Origin: Paraburkholderia sp. IMGN_8
GTDB taxonomy: Bacteria; Pseudomonadota; Gammaproteobacteria; Burkholderiales; Burkholderiaceae
Assembly: GCF_038050405.1 (NCBI RefSeq)
Contig: NZ_CP150900.1
Location: forward strand, 3,658,001-3,722,000
Reading direction: 5' to 3'
Length of the DNA stretch: 64,000 nucleotides
The notes beneath the pieces are model-generated. The model made no database searches. It had not been told where the DNA came from and worked only from the letters and a program-made list of their open reading frames with translations. The stretch's first letter is position 1; every line of letters begins with the position of its first letter. Below, piece by piece: positions 19,024 through 27,993 of the stretch. A program made the translations under genes and the position numbers.

Positions 19024-19836
19024 GGCGTTCACACCTTGGGACAGCAATCCGGTGATGGCGGGTCCAACGTGCAGGATTGTCCCCAACAACTAAACTGTAG
19101 TTGCTCATTGCAGGGATGAGTGTGTGAAAGAGGAAGGAATTTTTTGTCCCTGGAAGAACCAACGATGAGACCCGACGCTGGTCCGGCGAGGCCTGCTGAA
19201 ATAGCGGACGGATGTCCGCGCTCTCGGGGCCGATCCAATCAATGGCCTCGAACGCGCTTGGGCCCGTTTCTGACGACGTCGCCTCGCAAAACTTGGCGAT
19301 CAACATTCGGCTAAGGGTAAACCCTGAGAATCGATCACACTCTTCAGTCGCGCTCGGGGAGTTCGAAAAACATGATGCGGCCCACGGCCGCGACCCTATT
19401 GCTCTCCTCGTGCAGCCGCTCTGGATTCAGTTGCTTGATCAATTCATCACCGAGCAATGCGATAACGACGGCGTAAAGGTAGCCGACCGAAAGGATGCGT
19501 TCCTCGACCTCGCCACAAACAGGAAAGTCGCTGATTGCGCTTGAAAAACAGTGACTTAAAAAACCCGAAGCTTTCGCCCACGCCCAGGGATATCCCCTAC
19601 AAATTGCGCCGAACCGCCCGCGAACTAACAAATATGTCCTGATTCGACTGCAGGATGGCGTTTACGCGCGCTATCCGGCGCATTCCGGCGCTAAAGAGCG
19701 GTGTTACGCTGAGCAGGCAGCCTTCGCGTTCGTGAGCCGCCTTTCAGCGGCGGGTTCGGCTGCCATGAGACATACTGCGAAGAGTGGCGACTGAACAGCC
19801 CGAGATCGCCGAAACGTCGCTGTGGGAGCGTCTGCG
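19024..19836. other. Gene-poor stretch
   Basis: A minus-strand frame (19344-19631) has protein-like composition toward its end (E-E-R-I-L-S-V-G-Y-L-Y, L-G-D-E-L-I-K-Q-L) but opens with TTG, has no internal ATG early on and no ribosome site; it may be the tail of a decayed gene. Nothing else could be supported. Confidence 0.35.
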
Positions 19837-20394
19837 ATGGGACACAAAATAACGATCGGTTTAATGCTGCTGTTGTTAAGCAGTGCTGCCCAGGCATGGC
19901 AGCCGGTGATCTATCCGATTCGAAGTCAGACCCCGTATCAGCGCAGCATCGACACGGCGATGTGCTACGCCACCGCCAACAAGCAAACGAAAATCAACAT
20001 CGCCCACGAATCGCAAATTCCGCCGCGCAAACCCCCGCCGACGAAAACCTCGTCGACAGGTATCCCGTCGCGGCCGCCGTTGCCACCCAGCAGCTTTTCA
20101 GCGACCCCTATGGGCGCGAGCATGCCTGCTGCCGCGACTGCACCTGCGGCAAGCGCGCCTGCTGCGACCACGGCGACGAACAAGGCAGCGTCCGCAACGA
20201 CTGCGGCGACTGCGGCATCGTCGACCAGCGCCGGTACCGGCGCCTCGGAGACGGCGGCGGCCAGTGCGCCACAGACGGCCCAAGGGCCCGAAGTGAAGCT
20301 GCCACCGCTGCCGGCGCGCGAACCACCGATGACACAGTACTGGGCGGCATATGGGGCATGCATGCAAGCGCGGGGTTACGTCGTGATGCAGTAA
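19837..20394 (+). CDS. Secreted Ala/Pro/Thr-rich protein, unknown function
   Basis: A 185-residue exported protein. ATG 19837, with GGGAG upstream, begins a signal peptide (M-G-H-K-I-T-I-G-L-M-L-L-L-L-S-S-A-A-Q-A). Then comes a short folded part with one Cys (A-M-C-Y-A-T-A-N-K-Q-T), a 90-residue Ala/Thr/Ser/Pro linker, and a conserved-looking end, T-Q-Y-W-A-A-Y-G-A-C-M-Q-A-R-G-Y. The single N- and C-terminal Cys could pair. It is 73 bases upstream of the zinc-ribbon membrane protein, probably one transcript. I do not recognise the family. Confidence 0.65.
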   Translation: MGHKITIGLMLLLLSSAAQAWQPVIYPIRSQTPYQRSIDTAMCYATANKQTKINIAHESQIPPRKPPPTKTSSTGIPSRPPLPPSSFSATPMGASMPAAATAPAASAPAATTATNKAASATTAATAASSTSAGTGASETAAASAPQTAQGPEVKLPPLPAREPPMTQYWAAYGACMQARGYVVMQ

Positions 20395-20467
20395 TCCCCG
20401 TTGCAGCCCTGTTGCCGTGCCTTGTTCTTTTTGACTGCGGCGCCGACAGTCGACGCCCGTTGGCGAC

Positions 20468-21439
20468 ATGGCAATGCTTAGCGACATCACTTCCGATCAG
20501 CATGATTTCCCCCGATGCGGGCACTGCGGTGCAGCGCTAGCCGGACGTTTCGCGTCCTGCCCTGCGTGCCATGCGCGTCCAATCGATTCGCTCGCCGTGC
20601 GCCCGGCGCCTGCTTCGTCTACCAAAGTCGCACTGGGCCCGACCCAATCGTTGCTTGCCACGCGGCAGTCGCTGCCAAAGCCCTGGCACGCCTCCTCGAG
20701 GGCCGTAAGCGATTCGTTCTATCTGACCTGCGAGCCGGCCACCACCGCACCCAGCCATCGAAGATTGCTCCGCCCCGCGGCCCTTGGCGTGCTATCTCTC
20801 GTGCTGGCATTCGTCGCGTATCTCGGCTTCATCAGACAGAGCAGCGACCTGGACACCAGCGCCCCGGCGGTGTCCGGCAGAGTGACGACCCAGAAAGTAA
20901 AGCCGCCTGCTGCCACTGCCGCCATTGCACAGCGGCCCGCCGCCGTGCCGCCGCCTGTTGCGGCGCCGCCAGTTCCACGTCACGCGACAGCGACAGCGGC
21001 AGCGGCACCGCCCGACGTGAAGCGCACCGCAAGCAGCAAGCCCGACAAACCTCGTGTTGACGTTTCGAAGCACCTCCGAGCCGCGCGCGCCGACATGCAA
21101 CAGAGCAATTTGTCGGCGACCAAAGCAAGGCTCAAAGCGGCCATCGCCGCGCAGCCGGACAACCTCGACGCGTTACGCATGCGCTCTACCCTGAGCGAGC
21201 GCGAACAGCAGCGCGACTCGCTGCTCAGCGTCGCGCGCGGCTGCGAATACATCGCGCAATGGGCATGCGTGTGGCACAACGCCGGCAATGCGCTGCTAGT
21301 CGATTCGAGTAGTGGCGAAGCGAAGCGCCTCGTCGAGCATGCAATGCGGGAGTCGGAACTCGCGAGCGCAGCGCCGGCAGATCCCGCGCCCGCTCCCGCC
21401 CCGCTGCACGAGGAAAGCAACCCAACAATCCATCATTGA
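20468..21439 (+). CDS. Zinc-ribbon single-pass membrane protein with C-terminal helical repeat
   Basis: A 323-residue protein. N-terminal zinc ribbon C17-G-H-C20 ... C31-P-A-C34 facing the cytoplasm, a transmembrane helix near residues 100-121 (A-L-G-V-L-S-L-V-L-A-F-V-A-Y-L-G-F), a Pro/Ala-rich periplasmic linker, then a region of about 100 residues (H-L-R-A-A-R-A-D-M-Q-Q-S-N-L-S-A-T-K-A-R) that reads like TPR-type helical pairs, with two Cys. The design (cytoplasmic zinc finger, single helix, periplasmic repeat) suggests a sensor or assembly adaptor, but no function is known. Follows the secreted Ala-rich protein. Confidence 0.65.
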   Translation: MAMLSDITSDQHDFPRCGHCGAALAGRFASCPACHARPIDSLAVRPAPASSTKVALGPTQSLLATRQSLPKPWHASSRAVSDSFYLTCEPATTAPSHRRLLRPAALGVLSLVLAFVAYLGFIRQSSDLDTSAPAVSGRVTTQKVKPPAATAAIAQRPAAVPPPVAAPPVPRHATATAAAAPPDVKRTASSKPDKPRVDVSKHLRAARADMQQSNLSATKARLKAAIAAQPDNLDALRMRSTLSEREQQRDSLLSVARGCEYIAQWACVWHNAGNALLVDSSSGEAKRLVEHAMRESELASAAPADPAPAPAPLHEESNPTIHH

Positions 21440-21539
21440 GCCGTCATTGATAGATACGCAGACAGGCAGAACTGCGACCGGCCGCACAAACTAAAACGAC
21501 TAGGACTACTGAGCCGGCACAGCAAGACACACTTGACGC

Positions 21540-21950
21540 GCAATTGCCCGCCAGTGGGCTCGGGTTCTCGATCTGATCCGACGGCGGTGTAGCCGCATGG
21601 CCGTTACCGTCGGTGTAGTAGTAGGCATCGGCGGCCCCAATCATGATGCTGTTCGCGCCGGTGCCACCCATCACCGGCTGGTGATAGTTGTCGCTCATCG
21701 CGTATTGCCGCGCAAGTTGGGTGAAGTACGGCATGTCGCCATTGTTCACGTTGTAGAAGCCGAGCGCGTTCGAGCCTTCCTTGGTGGTCTGGTCGGTGAA
21801 CGGCGTCGCTGGGGCCTTGCCGTTGCTGCCCGCGCCGATGCTGGTTTCGACCCATGCGAACAGGTCGCCCAGACAACCGCTCGGATTGTCGCGGCTCTTG
21901 TGCGACACGTCACAACCAGCGTTGACGATGCCCTGCGAGAGAAGGTTCAA
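21540..21950 (-). pseudogene. Truncated phosphoesterase (PF04185-type acid phosphatase/phospholipase C family)
   Basis: Only a central slice of about 135 residues remains: Y-F-T-Q-L-A-R-Q-Y-A-M-S-D-N-Y-H-Q-P-V-M, G-G-T-G-A-N-S-I-M-I-G and D-Q-I-E-N-P-S-P-L-A-G-N. These match the S-D-N-Y-H/active-site region of extracellular acid phosphatases of this superfamily. The N-terminal metal site and the C-terminal half are missing, and after S-P-L-A-G-N the frame runs into unrelated sequence. It is a dead gene at the left edge of the polysaccharide locus, perhaps marking the junction of an acquired segment. Confidence 0.75.
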
Positions 21951-22277
21951 AACCGACTGGCCGTGCTTTGGACTAGTGCGTGTCCGAAACGGGCGAACGA
22001 TGGCTCAACGAGGATGCTGATTCGGCCGCCGAGCGGATGCCCGTTAGAGAGCGTCGGCTCTGATACCTCAGCACAACTACGCAGGCTGCTAACCTCTTCG
22101 GTTCGGAACCGCACATTTCAGTTTGCCGCCGCCGACTAGATTGAAGTCGTTGGGTGGCATCGCAACGTGTCGCAAGGACGGGAGGTTTGACACGGTGATG
22201 GGGCCGTTGCTGCCCTGCCGATGTTGCAATGTAAGCCCTGCGGCCAGGCGCCTGATCTTCAACTGAGAGGAAAACTG
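21951..22277. other. Spacer between phosphoesterase relic and the first EPS gene
   Basis: No intact gene. A minus-strand stretch near 22089-22200 is protein-like (I-T-V-S-N-L-P-S-L-R) but has no identifiable family; it may be more debris. The promoter for the plus-strand GT2 is expected here. Confidence 0.35.
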
Positions 22278-23279
22278 ATGGTTCCGAATCCCGGACAAGA
22301 TGCGGTACACCCCCGCCTGTCAGTCGCAGTGCTCTGCTATAACCATGTCGATTTTATCGGCGATTGCCTGCAAAGCATCCTGTCGCAGGAACTCAACGCA
22401 CCATTCGAAGTGATCGTTGGCGACGACAGTTCGCAGGACGGGTCGATCGAGGTCATCGATTCGTTTCGAGCCCGCTATCCGGGAATCATCAAGCTTGTCC
22501 GTCACGAGTGCAATACCGGCGCCTCGCGTAACTTTGCGGACGTCATTGCGCAAACGTCTGGTGAATACATTGCGTACATTGACGGCGACGACATGATGCT
22601 GCCGGGAAAGCTGGCGCGCCAGCTGGATTTTCTTGAGGCGAACCCCGAGTTCGGCATGGTCGTGCACAAAATGCGCACGATCGACTCGCTGACGAAGGAG
22701 CCCGTGAGCTTCCCGCTACCCCACGCCAAACCCGCAGTGTTCGATGCCGAATATCTGATCAGGTCGGGGCCATTCTTTTTTGGCAGTTCCGCAATGTTCC
22801 GCGGCGCGTTGCGCAGACGCTTCCCGGTGGAGTTGAAACTCAAGGCGGTTGGCGACGTGGCGCATCTGCTGCAGACACTCTACGGCACGCGCGCACGCTA
22901 CTTCGACGAGGAGATGGGTCTTTACCGCGTCAACCCGGACGGGATAACTTCCACTGTCATCAAGAATCCCGCACGTCACGAAGCGAGCATCAGCGACATG
23001 ATGTACACGTACCGGATGGCCGAAGAGCTTGGCATGGAAAAAGCCATTGTGGATTGGGGACGAGCGCGACTTTATCTTGGGTCGGCAATCATGTTTCTGG
23101 AAGCGGGCTATTACACCGAATTCCAGCGCTGTATTGAGGAGAGTGCGCGGTTCGCCAGGATCGGGCTCAAGCAGGCAGGGTTGCATGCGATGCGGCACTG
23201 GCCACGCACGCTCCGACGGTCTTACCGACTCGGCAAACAGGTGGCTGGCCGGCAGCCTGTGCGCGCACAAAGTTTCTGA
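22278..23279 (+). CDS. Glycosyltransferase family 2 (copy A of a duplicated pair)
   Basis: A 333-residue GT-A fold inverting glycosyltransferase, cytoplasmic. The core is L-S-V-A-V-L-C-Y-N-H-V-D-F-I, V-I-V-G-D-D-S-S-Q-D-G (nucleotide-sugar site) and A-Y-I-D-G-D-D-M-M-L-P-G (D-x-D metal site). ATG 22278 follows GAGAGG. It is a close paralogue of the GT2 at 55931-56923: the two share long runs such as G-E-Y-I-A-x-I-D-G-D-D-M-M-L-P-G-K-L and F-G-M-V-V-H-K-M-R-T and the C-terminal region after the GT domain. It starts the plus-strand sub-block of the EPS locus, followed by the sugar aminotransferase. Sugar specificity is not deducible. Confidence 0.88.
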   Translation: MVPNPGQDAVHPRLSVAVLCYNHVDFIGDCLQSILSQELNAPFEVIVGDDSSQDGSIEVIDSFRARYPGIIKLVRHECNTGASRNFADVIAQTSGEYIAYIDGDDMMLPGKLARQLDFLEANPEFGMVVHKMRTIDSLTKEPVSFPLPHAKPAVFDAEYLIRSGPFFFGSSAMFRGALRRRFPVELKLKAVGDVAHLLQTLYGTRARYFDEEMGLYRVNPDGITSTVIKNPARHEASISDMMYTYRMAEELGMEKAIVDWGRARLYLGSAIMFLEAGYYTEFQRCIEESARFARIGLKQAGLHAMRHWPRTLRRSYRLGKQVAGRQPVRAQSF

Positions 23280-23458
23280 CCGATACCCGTGCGACGCTTA
23301 GGCAGCAACCCGCCCGTCCTGCCGGCACTCTGCCGACGAGCTAGTGAGCATCAACGTTGGCATCCTGTCTTTCCGCAAAAGACGGGATGTAAACAGAGTT
23401 CTTCACAATTTAACAGACCCCTCGTTGCTGATTGTCGAGAGGCCCCTGGAGACCTTCG

Positions 23459-24604
23459 ATGCGCATCAATGTCACAAAGCCTTTTCTTCCGCCCATCGAG
23501 GAATACAGCGCATTAGTCGGCGGCATCTTCTCGTCTCAATGGCTGACCAACAACGGACCTCTCGTGCGCCAGCTGGAAACGCAACTCAAGCACTATCTCA
23601 AGCTCGACAGGCTGGGTTACGTAGCAAACGGCACGATGGCACTGCAGTTGGCGATTCGCGGCCTGAACCTGTCGGGCGAAATCATCACCACCCCCTTCAG
23701 CTTTGTTGCGACGGTGTCGAGCATCGCGTGGGAACATTGCCGTCCGGTCATGGCCGACATCGATCGAGACACGCTCAATATCGATCCCGAGCAGATTCGC
23801 CGAGCCATTACGCGGCAAACCAGTGCCATTCTTGCGACGCATGTTTTCGGCAACCCCTGCGATGTGTACGAGATCGAGAGCATTGCGCGCGAGTATGGCC
23901 TGAAGGTGATCTACGATGCCGCGCATGCATTCGGCACAGTGATTGACGGCGAATCGATCTTCTCTTGGGGTGACGTCACGGCGACCAGTTTTCACGCGAC
24001 CAAAGTGTTCCATACAGTCGAAGGCGGCGCAGTCATTGCGCGGGATCCCGCTGTGCACGAGAAGCTGATGACGATGCGCAGCTTCGGCCAGTCCGGTAGC
24101 GAGTTCATTCACATCGGCACCAATGCGAAGAACTCCGAATTCCACGCCGCAATGGGGATTGCGAACCTGCTGCACATCGACGAGGTCCTCGCGAACCGCA
24201 AGGCGCTGTCCGACCGGTATGACGAAATGCTAGACGGCGCCAATGTGAGCGGCATGCTGATTCGTGTCCCCTGCGTCTACAACGGGGCCTACTATCCGGT
24301 GATCTTCGAGAGCGAAACCGTGCTGAACCGCGTGCTGGAAGCGTTGCGTCAGGAGGACGTGTTTCCGCGGCGGTACTTCTTTCCATCACTGTCGTCGCTG
24401 AACTACGTTGGCGCGCAATACACGCCGATCGCCGACGACATCGCCACCCGCGTTCTCGCGCTACCGCTTTACCATGGGCTCGAAATTGCCGACGTGGACA
24501 GGATTGCGCGTATTGTCGCGCGCGAGTGCGGGCCACGACGCTTGCATGTGCCACCGACGCGCCATGCCTATGTGGAGAGGGAAACATTGAAAGCCGTGGG
24601 ATGA
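23459..24604 (+). CDS. DegT/DnrJ/EryC1/StrS (ArnB-type) sugar aminotransferase
   Basis: A 381-residue PLP enzyme that aminates keto-sugar nucleotides. Marks: N-T-K-P-F-L-P-P opening, Q-W-L-T-N-N-G-P (usual start of the fold), N-G-T-M-A-L-Q-L-A (phosphate site), I-T-T-P-F-S-F-V-A-T, D153 in I-Y-D-A-A-H-A-F-G (PLP ring contact) and the Schiff-base K182 in S-F-H-A-T-K-V-F-H-T-V-E-G-G. It probably makes a dTDP- or UDP-amino-deoxy sugar for the polysaccharide; the RmlB at 41737 or a 4,6-dehydratase elsewhere could feed it. ATG 23459 has GGAG upstream; 180 bases after the GT2. Confidence 0.92.
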   Translation: MRINVTKPFLPPIEEYSALVGGIFSSQWLTNNGPLVRQLETQLKHYLKLDRLGYVANGTMALQLAIRGLNLSGEIITTPFSFVATVSSIAWEHCRPVMADIDRDTLNIDPEQIRRAITRQTSAILATHVFGNPCDVYEIESIAREYGLKVIYDAAHAFGTVIDGESIFSWGDVTATSFHATKVFHTVEGGAVIARDPAVHEKLMTMRSFGQSGSEFIHIGTNAKNSEFHAAMGIANLLHIDEVLANRKALSDRYDEMLDGANVSGMLIRVPCVYNGAYYPVIFESETVLNRVLEALRQEDVFPRRYFFPSLSSLNYVGAQYTPIADDIATRVLALPLYHGLEIADVDRIARIVARECGPRRLHVPPTRHAYVERETLKAVG

Positions 24605-25002
24605 AGGAAGGGGGCGTACGTGCGACGTCGGCTGGAACGACGAGCGCATGGATCCGTTCCGGCTGGAAGCCTTCGACATCGCCGACGACGCTTCCGTGAC
24701 ATGGCGTGCCGCGCAACTTACTGCAATTCCGTCATCCCGCCATCCCGACGCCACTTGCGCCAAGGGCAGCGGATGGACGCGCCGCAAGCCGCGGTTTTGA
24801 GCGCGTGTTCAGGCGCGCTCCTTCTGCCCGTCATTCGATGACGGGCCCTACGTGCGCCTGATCCCATCTCAGCCGCCCTTAGGTGTGCTGGCGCACATAG
24901 CGCCAACTTTTAAGCCGCTACCTTAGCCTCGCACGTAGCGACGAGGGCAACCTGGCGACCAGTTCGCCCTTTGACCTACCGCAAGCGCTCGGAGGGAGCT
25001 GC
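24605..25002. other. Intergenic, no gene recognised
   Basis: A 398-base gap within the plus-strand block. A short hairpin, CCCGTCA-N5-TGACGGG, lies at 24827-24845 but has no T-run. Any small frame here (for example from ATG 24649) lacks family support. Confidence 0.4.
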
Positions 25003-26553
25003 ATGTTCATCTGGCCGATATCCTGGTCTGCGTCAACTCAGGCCACTGACAATTTTCTCGTAGCCGCTCGTGCGTTGTTCATCTGCACGGCGCTATATGC
25101 GGGCGCGCTCTTGTGGATCGCGCCGCATCCGCCGCTCACCGATCTGCCGCAGCAGGCCGGGCAGGTCGCGCTGCTGCACGAGTTGATCGGGCACACGTCG
25201 CCCTGGCAGGCCGTGGTGCGGACCAACTTTCTGACTCCCTATCTGATCGGCTACGGACTCGCGCTGCCACTCACCTACATCATGCCGGTGGCAGCGGCGC
25301 TCAAGCTCGTGCTGACCATCGCGTACTACGCGTTTGTCTTCTTTTGCACGTTGCTGCGCAAACGGTTCGGCGCGGACGAACGGCTCGACTGGCTGTTCAT
25401 CCCCAGCTTCTTCGGCTACGCATTCAGCTGGGGTTTCTATACCTACCTGGTCGCCGCGCCGCTCGGCCTTCTGTTCATCCTGATCGTGCACGGCTATGCC
25501 GCTGCACCGACGTTTCGCAAGGGCACCGCTGTCCTGCTGACCGCGGTCGCGCTGTTCTTCTCGCACGCGCTGGTGTTCCTGTTCGCATGCGGGATAGGCG
25601 TCGGCATCATCGCGATCAGGCAGAAGCAGCTGGCGCGTTTTCTGCCCGCGATGTTGCCGTTCGTGCCGCTCGCCATCATTTGTGTCGTCTATGTGATCGT
25701 CAGTAAGGAACGCGATCCGCTGCTCGCGCTAGAAACCTTCGCCCCTACCGGCTGGTACTGGAACCGGGCCCGCGTATATTCCTTCCTGCTCTTCAGCTGG
25801 TTCACGGAGCGGCGCGACATCATCTTCGTGCTCGCCAGCCTGGCGATGCTCGCCGCGCCGTGGCTCATGCGCGACCGGATCAATCGCCGCGACCCGTCGG
25901 TAGCCGTGCCTCTGGCGGCCGTGGTGTTCGTGTGGTTGGCCGTGCCCAGCGTCGCGATGAAAACCTTCCTGCTGTACGAGCGCTTCGCGCTGTATTTATT
26001 GCCGGCCTACGCACTCATCTTCACGGCACCTGGTGCTTCATCGCGCAAGGATTCCCGGGGGCGCGACGCGCTGATCCAGTTGATGATGATGGCGATCTGC
26101 TGGGCCTTTCTGGGGCTTCAAACGGTACGCATGCATCGCTTTGCCGTCGAAAGCGCGCCGTTCGAAACGCTGCTCTCGCTTGCCGAACCTGGGCAGCGTG
26201 CATTAGGTCTCGTCTTCGATGCGAACAGCGCGGCGTTCGACACCAGGAACGCGTACCGGCATTTTCCCGTGTGGTATCAGGCGGAGCGGCATGGGTTTGT
26301 CGACTTCAATTTTGCCTGGTTCCTGCCGCAAATCGTCCGCTTCAAGCCAGACCAGCTGCCCGCTGTGCAGCCCGGCTTTGACGACACGTTTGAGTTCGAC
26401 TGGAAAAAGCACAACGGCCGCCAGTACCGGTACTTTTTCGTTCGCAACACACAGCCGCTGCCGGCCGGCTTCGTCGACAACGGTGAATGCGACGTCGCGC
26501 TCGTGCGCAAGGTCGAGGACTGGTCCCTGTACGAGCGGCGCGCGTGCCGCTGA
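25003..26553 (+). CDS. Polytopic membrane protein, possible GT-C-type glycosyltransferase
   Basis: A 516-residue inner-membrane protein with about 10-12 hydrophobic helices in residues 20-390 and a soluble C-terminal domain of about 110 residues rich in aromatic residues (F-D-T-R-N-A-Y-R-H-F-P-V-W-Y, F-N-F-A-W-F-L-P-Q). The first loop contains P-H-P-P-L-T-D-L-P-Q-Q-A-G, with an acidic residue where GT-C enzymes carry their catalytic Asp. The layout and its neighbours (sugar aminotransferase, ArnE-like transporter) suggest a lipid-linked sugar transferase, but no family signature proves it. A GGAGG-type site precedes the ATG. Confidence 0.7.
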   Translation: MFIWPISWSASTQATDNFLVAARALFICTALYAGALLWIAPHPPLTDLPQQAGQVALLHELIGHTSPWQAVVRTNFLTPYLIGYGLALPLTYIMPVAAALKLVLTIAYYAFVFFCTLLRKRFGADERLDWLFIPSFFGYAFSWGFYTYLVAAPLGLLFILIVHGYAAAPTFRKGTAVLLTAVALFFSHALVFLFACGIGVGIIAIRQKQLARFLPAMLPFVPLAIICVVYVIVSKERDPLLALETFAPTGWYWNRARVYSFLLFSWFTERRDIIFVLASLAMLAAPWLMRDRINRRDPSVAVPLAAVVFVWLAVPSVAMKTFLLYERFALYLLPAYALIFTAPGASSRKDSRGRDALIQLMMMAICWAFLGLQTVRMHRFAVESAPFETLLSLAEPGQRALGLVFDANSAAFDTRNAYRHFPVWYQAERHGFVDFNFAWFLPQIVRFKPDQLPAVQPGFDDTFEFDWKKHNGRQYRYFFVRNTQPLPAGFVDNGECDVALVRKVEDWSLYERRACR

Positions 26554-26645
26554 GACGCTCTGACCGCAGCGGAGTTAAGACCATTAGTCATGAGGGCTTG
26601 ATCGTGAATGCACCGGTTTCTAACGAATATCATCCTGGACAGCAA

Positions 26646-27017
26646 ATGAGTCTCTTCAATCTCGCACTGATCCTCTGCGGCGTGCTGCTCAACGCCGCGG
26701 CGCAACTCTGGCTGAAAGCTGGGACCAACGCGCTCGGCACGCTCAGTTTCAGCCGCGAAACCGTCGTTCCCACTGCCTTCAGGGTGGCATTCGAGCCGCA
26801 CATCCTGGCGGGCCTCTCCTTTTATGTGGTCAGCGTCGGCGTGTGGATCGTCGCCTTGTCAAAGGTACAAGTGAGCATTGCCTATCCGATGCTATCGGTC
26901 GGCTATGTGGTCAATGCGATCGCGGCCTGGTATCTGTTCGGCGAGATCATCTCCGCGCAGAAGATTGTGGGCATCGCCGTGATCATCGTCGGAGTATGCC
27001 TGGTCGCAAAATCCTGA
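26646..27017 (+). CDS. EamA/SMR-type small transporter (ArnE-like flippase subunit)
   Basis: A 123-residue protein with four predicted transmembrane helices. N-L-A-L-I-L-C-G-V-L-L-N-A-A-A-Q-L-W-L-K and K-V-Q-V-S-I-A-Y-P-M-L-S-V-G-Y followed by I-I-S-A-Q-K-I-V-G-I-A-V-I-I-V-G-V match the half-sized EamA/SMR proteins such as ArnE/ArnF, which flip undecaprenyl-phosphate aminoarabinose. Two starts are possible, ATG 26646 and GTG 26604; the ATG begins the first helix directly and is preferred. Its place behind a GT-C-like protein and an aminotransferase supports flipping of a lipid-linked sugar (inference). No second, ArnF-like half is adjacent. Confidence 0.8.
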   Translation: MSLFNLALILCGVLLNAAAQLWLKAGTNALGTLSFSRETVVPTAFRVAFEPHILAGLSFYVVSVGVWIVALSKVQVSIAYPMLSVGYVVNAIAAWYLFGEIISAQKIVGIAVIIVGVCLVAKS

Positions 27018-27039
27018 GGCTCTCTCATCTGGAGACATC

Positions 27040-27993
27040 ATGCGTGTACTGGTAACCGGTGCGGCGGGCTTCCTCGGCACGGAGTGCGTGAGGCAGTTCA
27101 GAAGCCGCGCTCACGAAGTCATGACCACGGACAGGATTGGGCCGGTGGACTTGCAAGGCGATCTGTCCGACCCGGCGTTCACTGCTCGGCTGCCGGATGT
27201 CGACGTGGTGGTCAACTGCGCCGCGGTCCAGTACGTCACCCCCAACATACCGCTGCTGTTCCGCAAAAGGTTCTTCGAGCGCAACAACGTGCGCGCGGCG
27301 CAAAACCTGTGCGAGCGCTATCGCGGTCATGCCGCGCATTTCATTCATGTCGGCACGAGCATGATGTACCGGCAGACCGGGCAGGAATCCTACGACGTGC
27401 GCAGCCCGATGAGCGGAGAAGGAGTCTATAGCTGCTCGAAGATGGCAGCGCAGGTCTTCGTGAACAGCATGCCGGGCGCAGCCACCGTCCTGCCCTGCAT
27501 CATTGGCGGTCAAGGTCGCGAGGGCCTCTTCAGAGGCTTCGTCAAGATGATGACGAGGTTCGGCTTCGTCGCATTTCCAGGGCGAGGCGACCACAAGATC
27601 CACATGGTGCACGTCATGGATGTGGCGGGCCTGATCTGCCGCATTGCCGAAGTCGGCGCGGGCGGCTTCTTTAACGCCGCCGATCCGGAGCCCTTGTCCA
27701 TTCGCCAATGGATTGACGAGATCGCAGACGAGCTCGGCATCTCGCACGCAAGAAAGATATCCATTCCGCTCCTGCCGGTGAAATGCCTGTCCTGGCTCAC
27801 CGGTTACCGGCTGCTGGCACGCGAGCAATTGTTGATGCTCGAACGGCCGCACGTTCTTTCAATAGACGAATCGCTTGCCATTGGCTGGCGTCCCGTGTTT
27901 TCGAATGCGAGGATCGCGCGTGACATCGCCGTACACATCAGCCGCGGCGCGCCGCCGGGAACGGGGCGAACGGGCTTGTCACGCTCCGAGTAA
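27040..27993 (+). CDS. NAD-dependent epimerase/dehydratase (extended SDR)
   Basis: A 317-residue Rossmann enzyme with V-L-V-T-G-A-A-G-F-L-G (NAD binding) at 3-13 and the catalytic pair Y-S-C-S-K near residues 130-134, preceded by H-V-G-T-S-M-M-Y. It belongs to the extended SDR group acting on nucleotide sugars, but the substrate is not clear. GGAG lies just before the ATG and the gene sits 22 bases after the transporter, so they are co-transcribed. Confidence 0.87.
   Translation: MRVLVTGAAGFLGTECVRQFRSRAHEVMTTDRIGPVDLQGDLSDPAFTARLPDVDVVVNCAAVQYVTPNIPLLFRKRFFERNNVRAAQNLCERYRGHAAHFIHVGTSMMYRQTGQESYDVRSPMSGEGVYSCSKMAAQVFVNSMPGAATVLPCIIGGQGREGLFRGFVKMMTRFGFVAFPGRGDHKIHMVHVMDVAGLICRIAEVGAGGFFNAADPEPLSIRQWIDEIADELGISHARKISIPLLPVKCLSWLTGYRLLAREQLLMLERPHVLSIDESLAIGWRPVFSNARIARDIAVHISRGAPPGTGRTGLSRSE

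Noticed and set aside
19344..19631. Minus-strand 95-residue frame with protein-like C-terminus
   Set aside because: It begins with TTG, lacks an early ATG and ribosome site; at best the tail of a decayed gene.
22089..22310. Minus-strand frame containing I-T-V-S-N-L-P-S-L-R, possibly more phosphoesterase debris
   Set aside because: It could not be linked to the phosphoesterase or any family by eye, and overlaps the GT2 leader.
24649..24810. Small plus-strand frame starting M-D-P-F-R-L-E-A-F-D
   Set aside because: No ribosome site of note, no family, and the composition degrades after about 30 residues.
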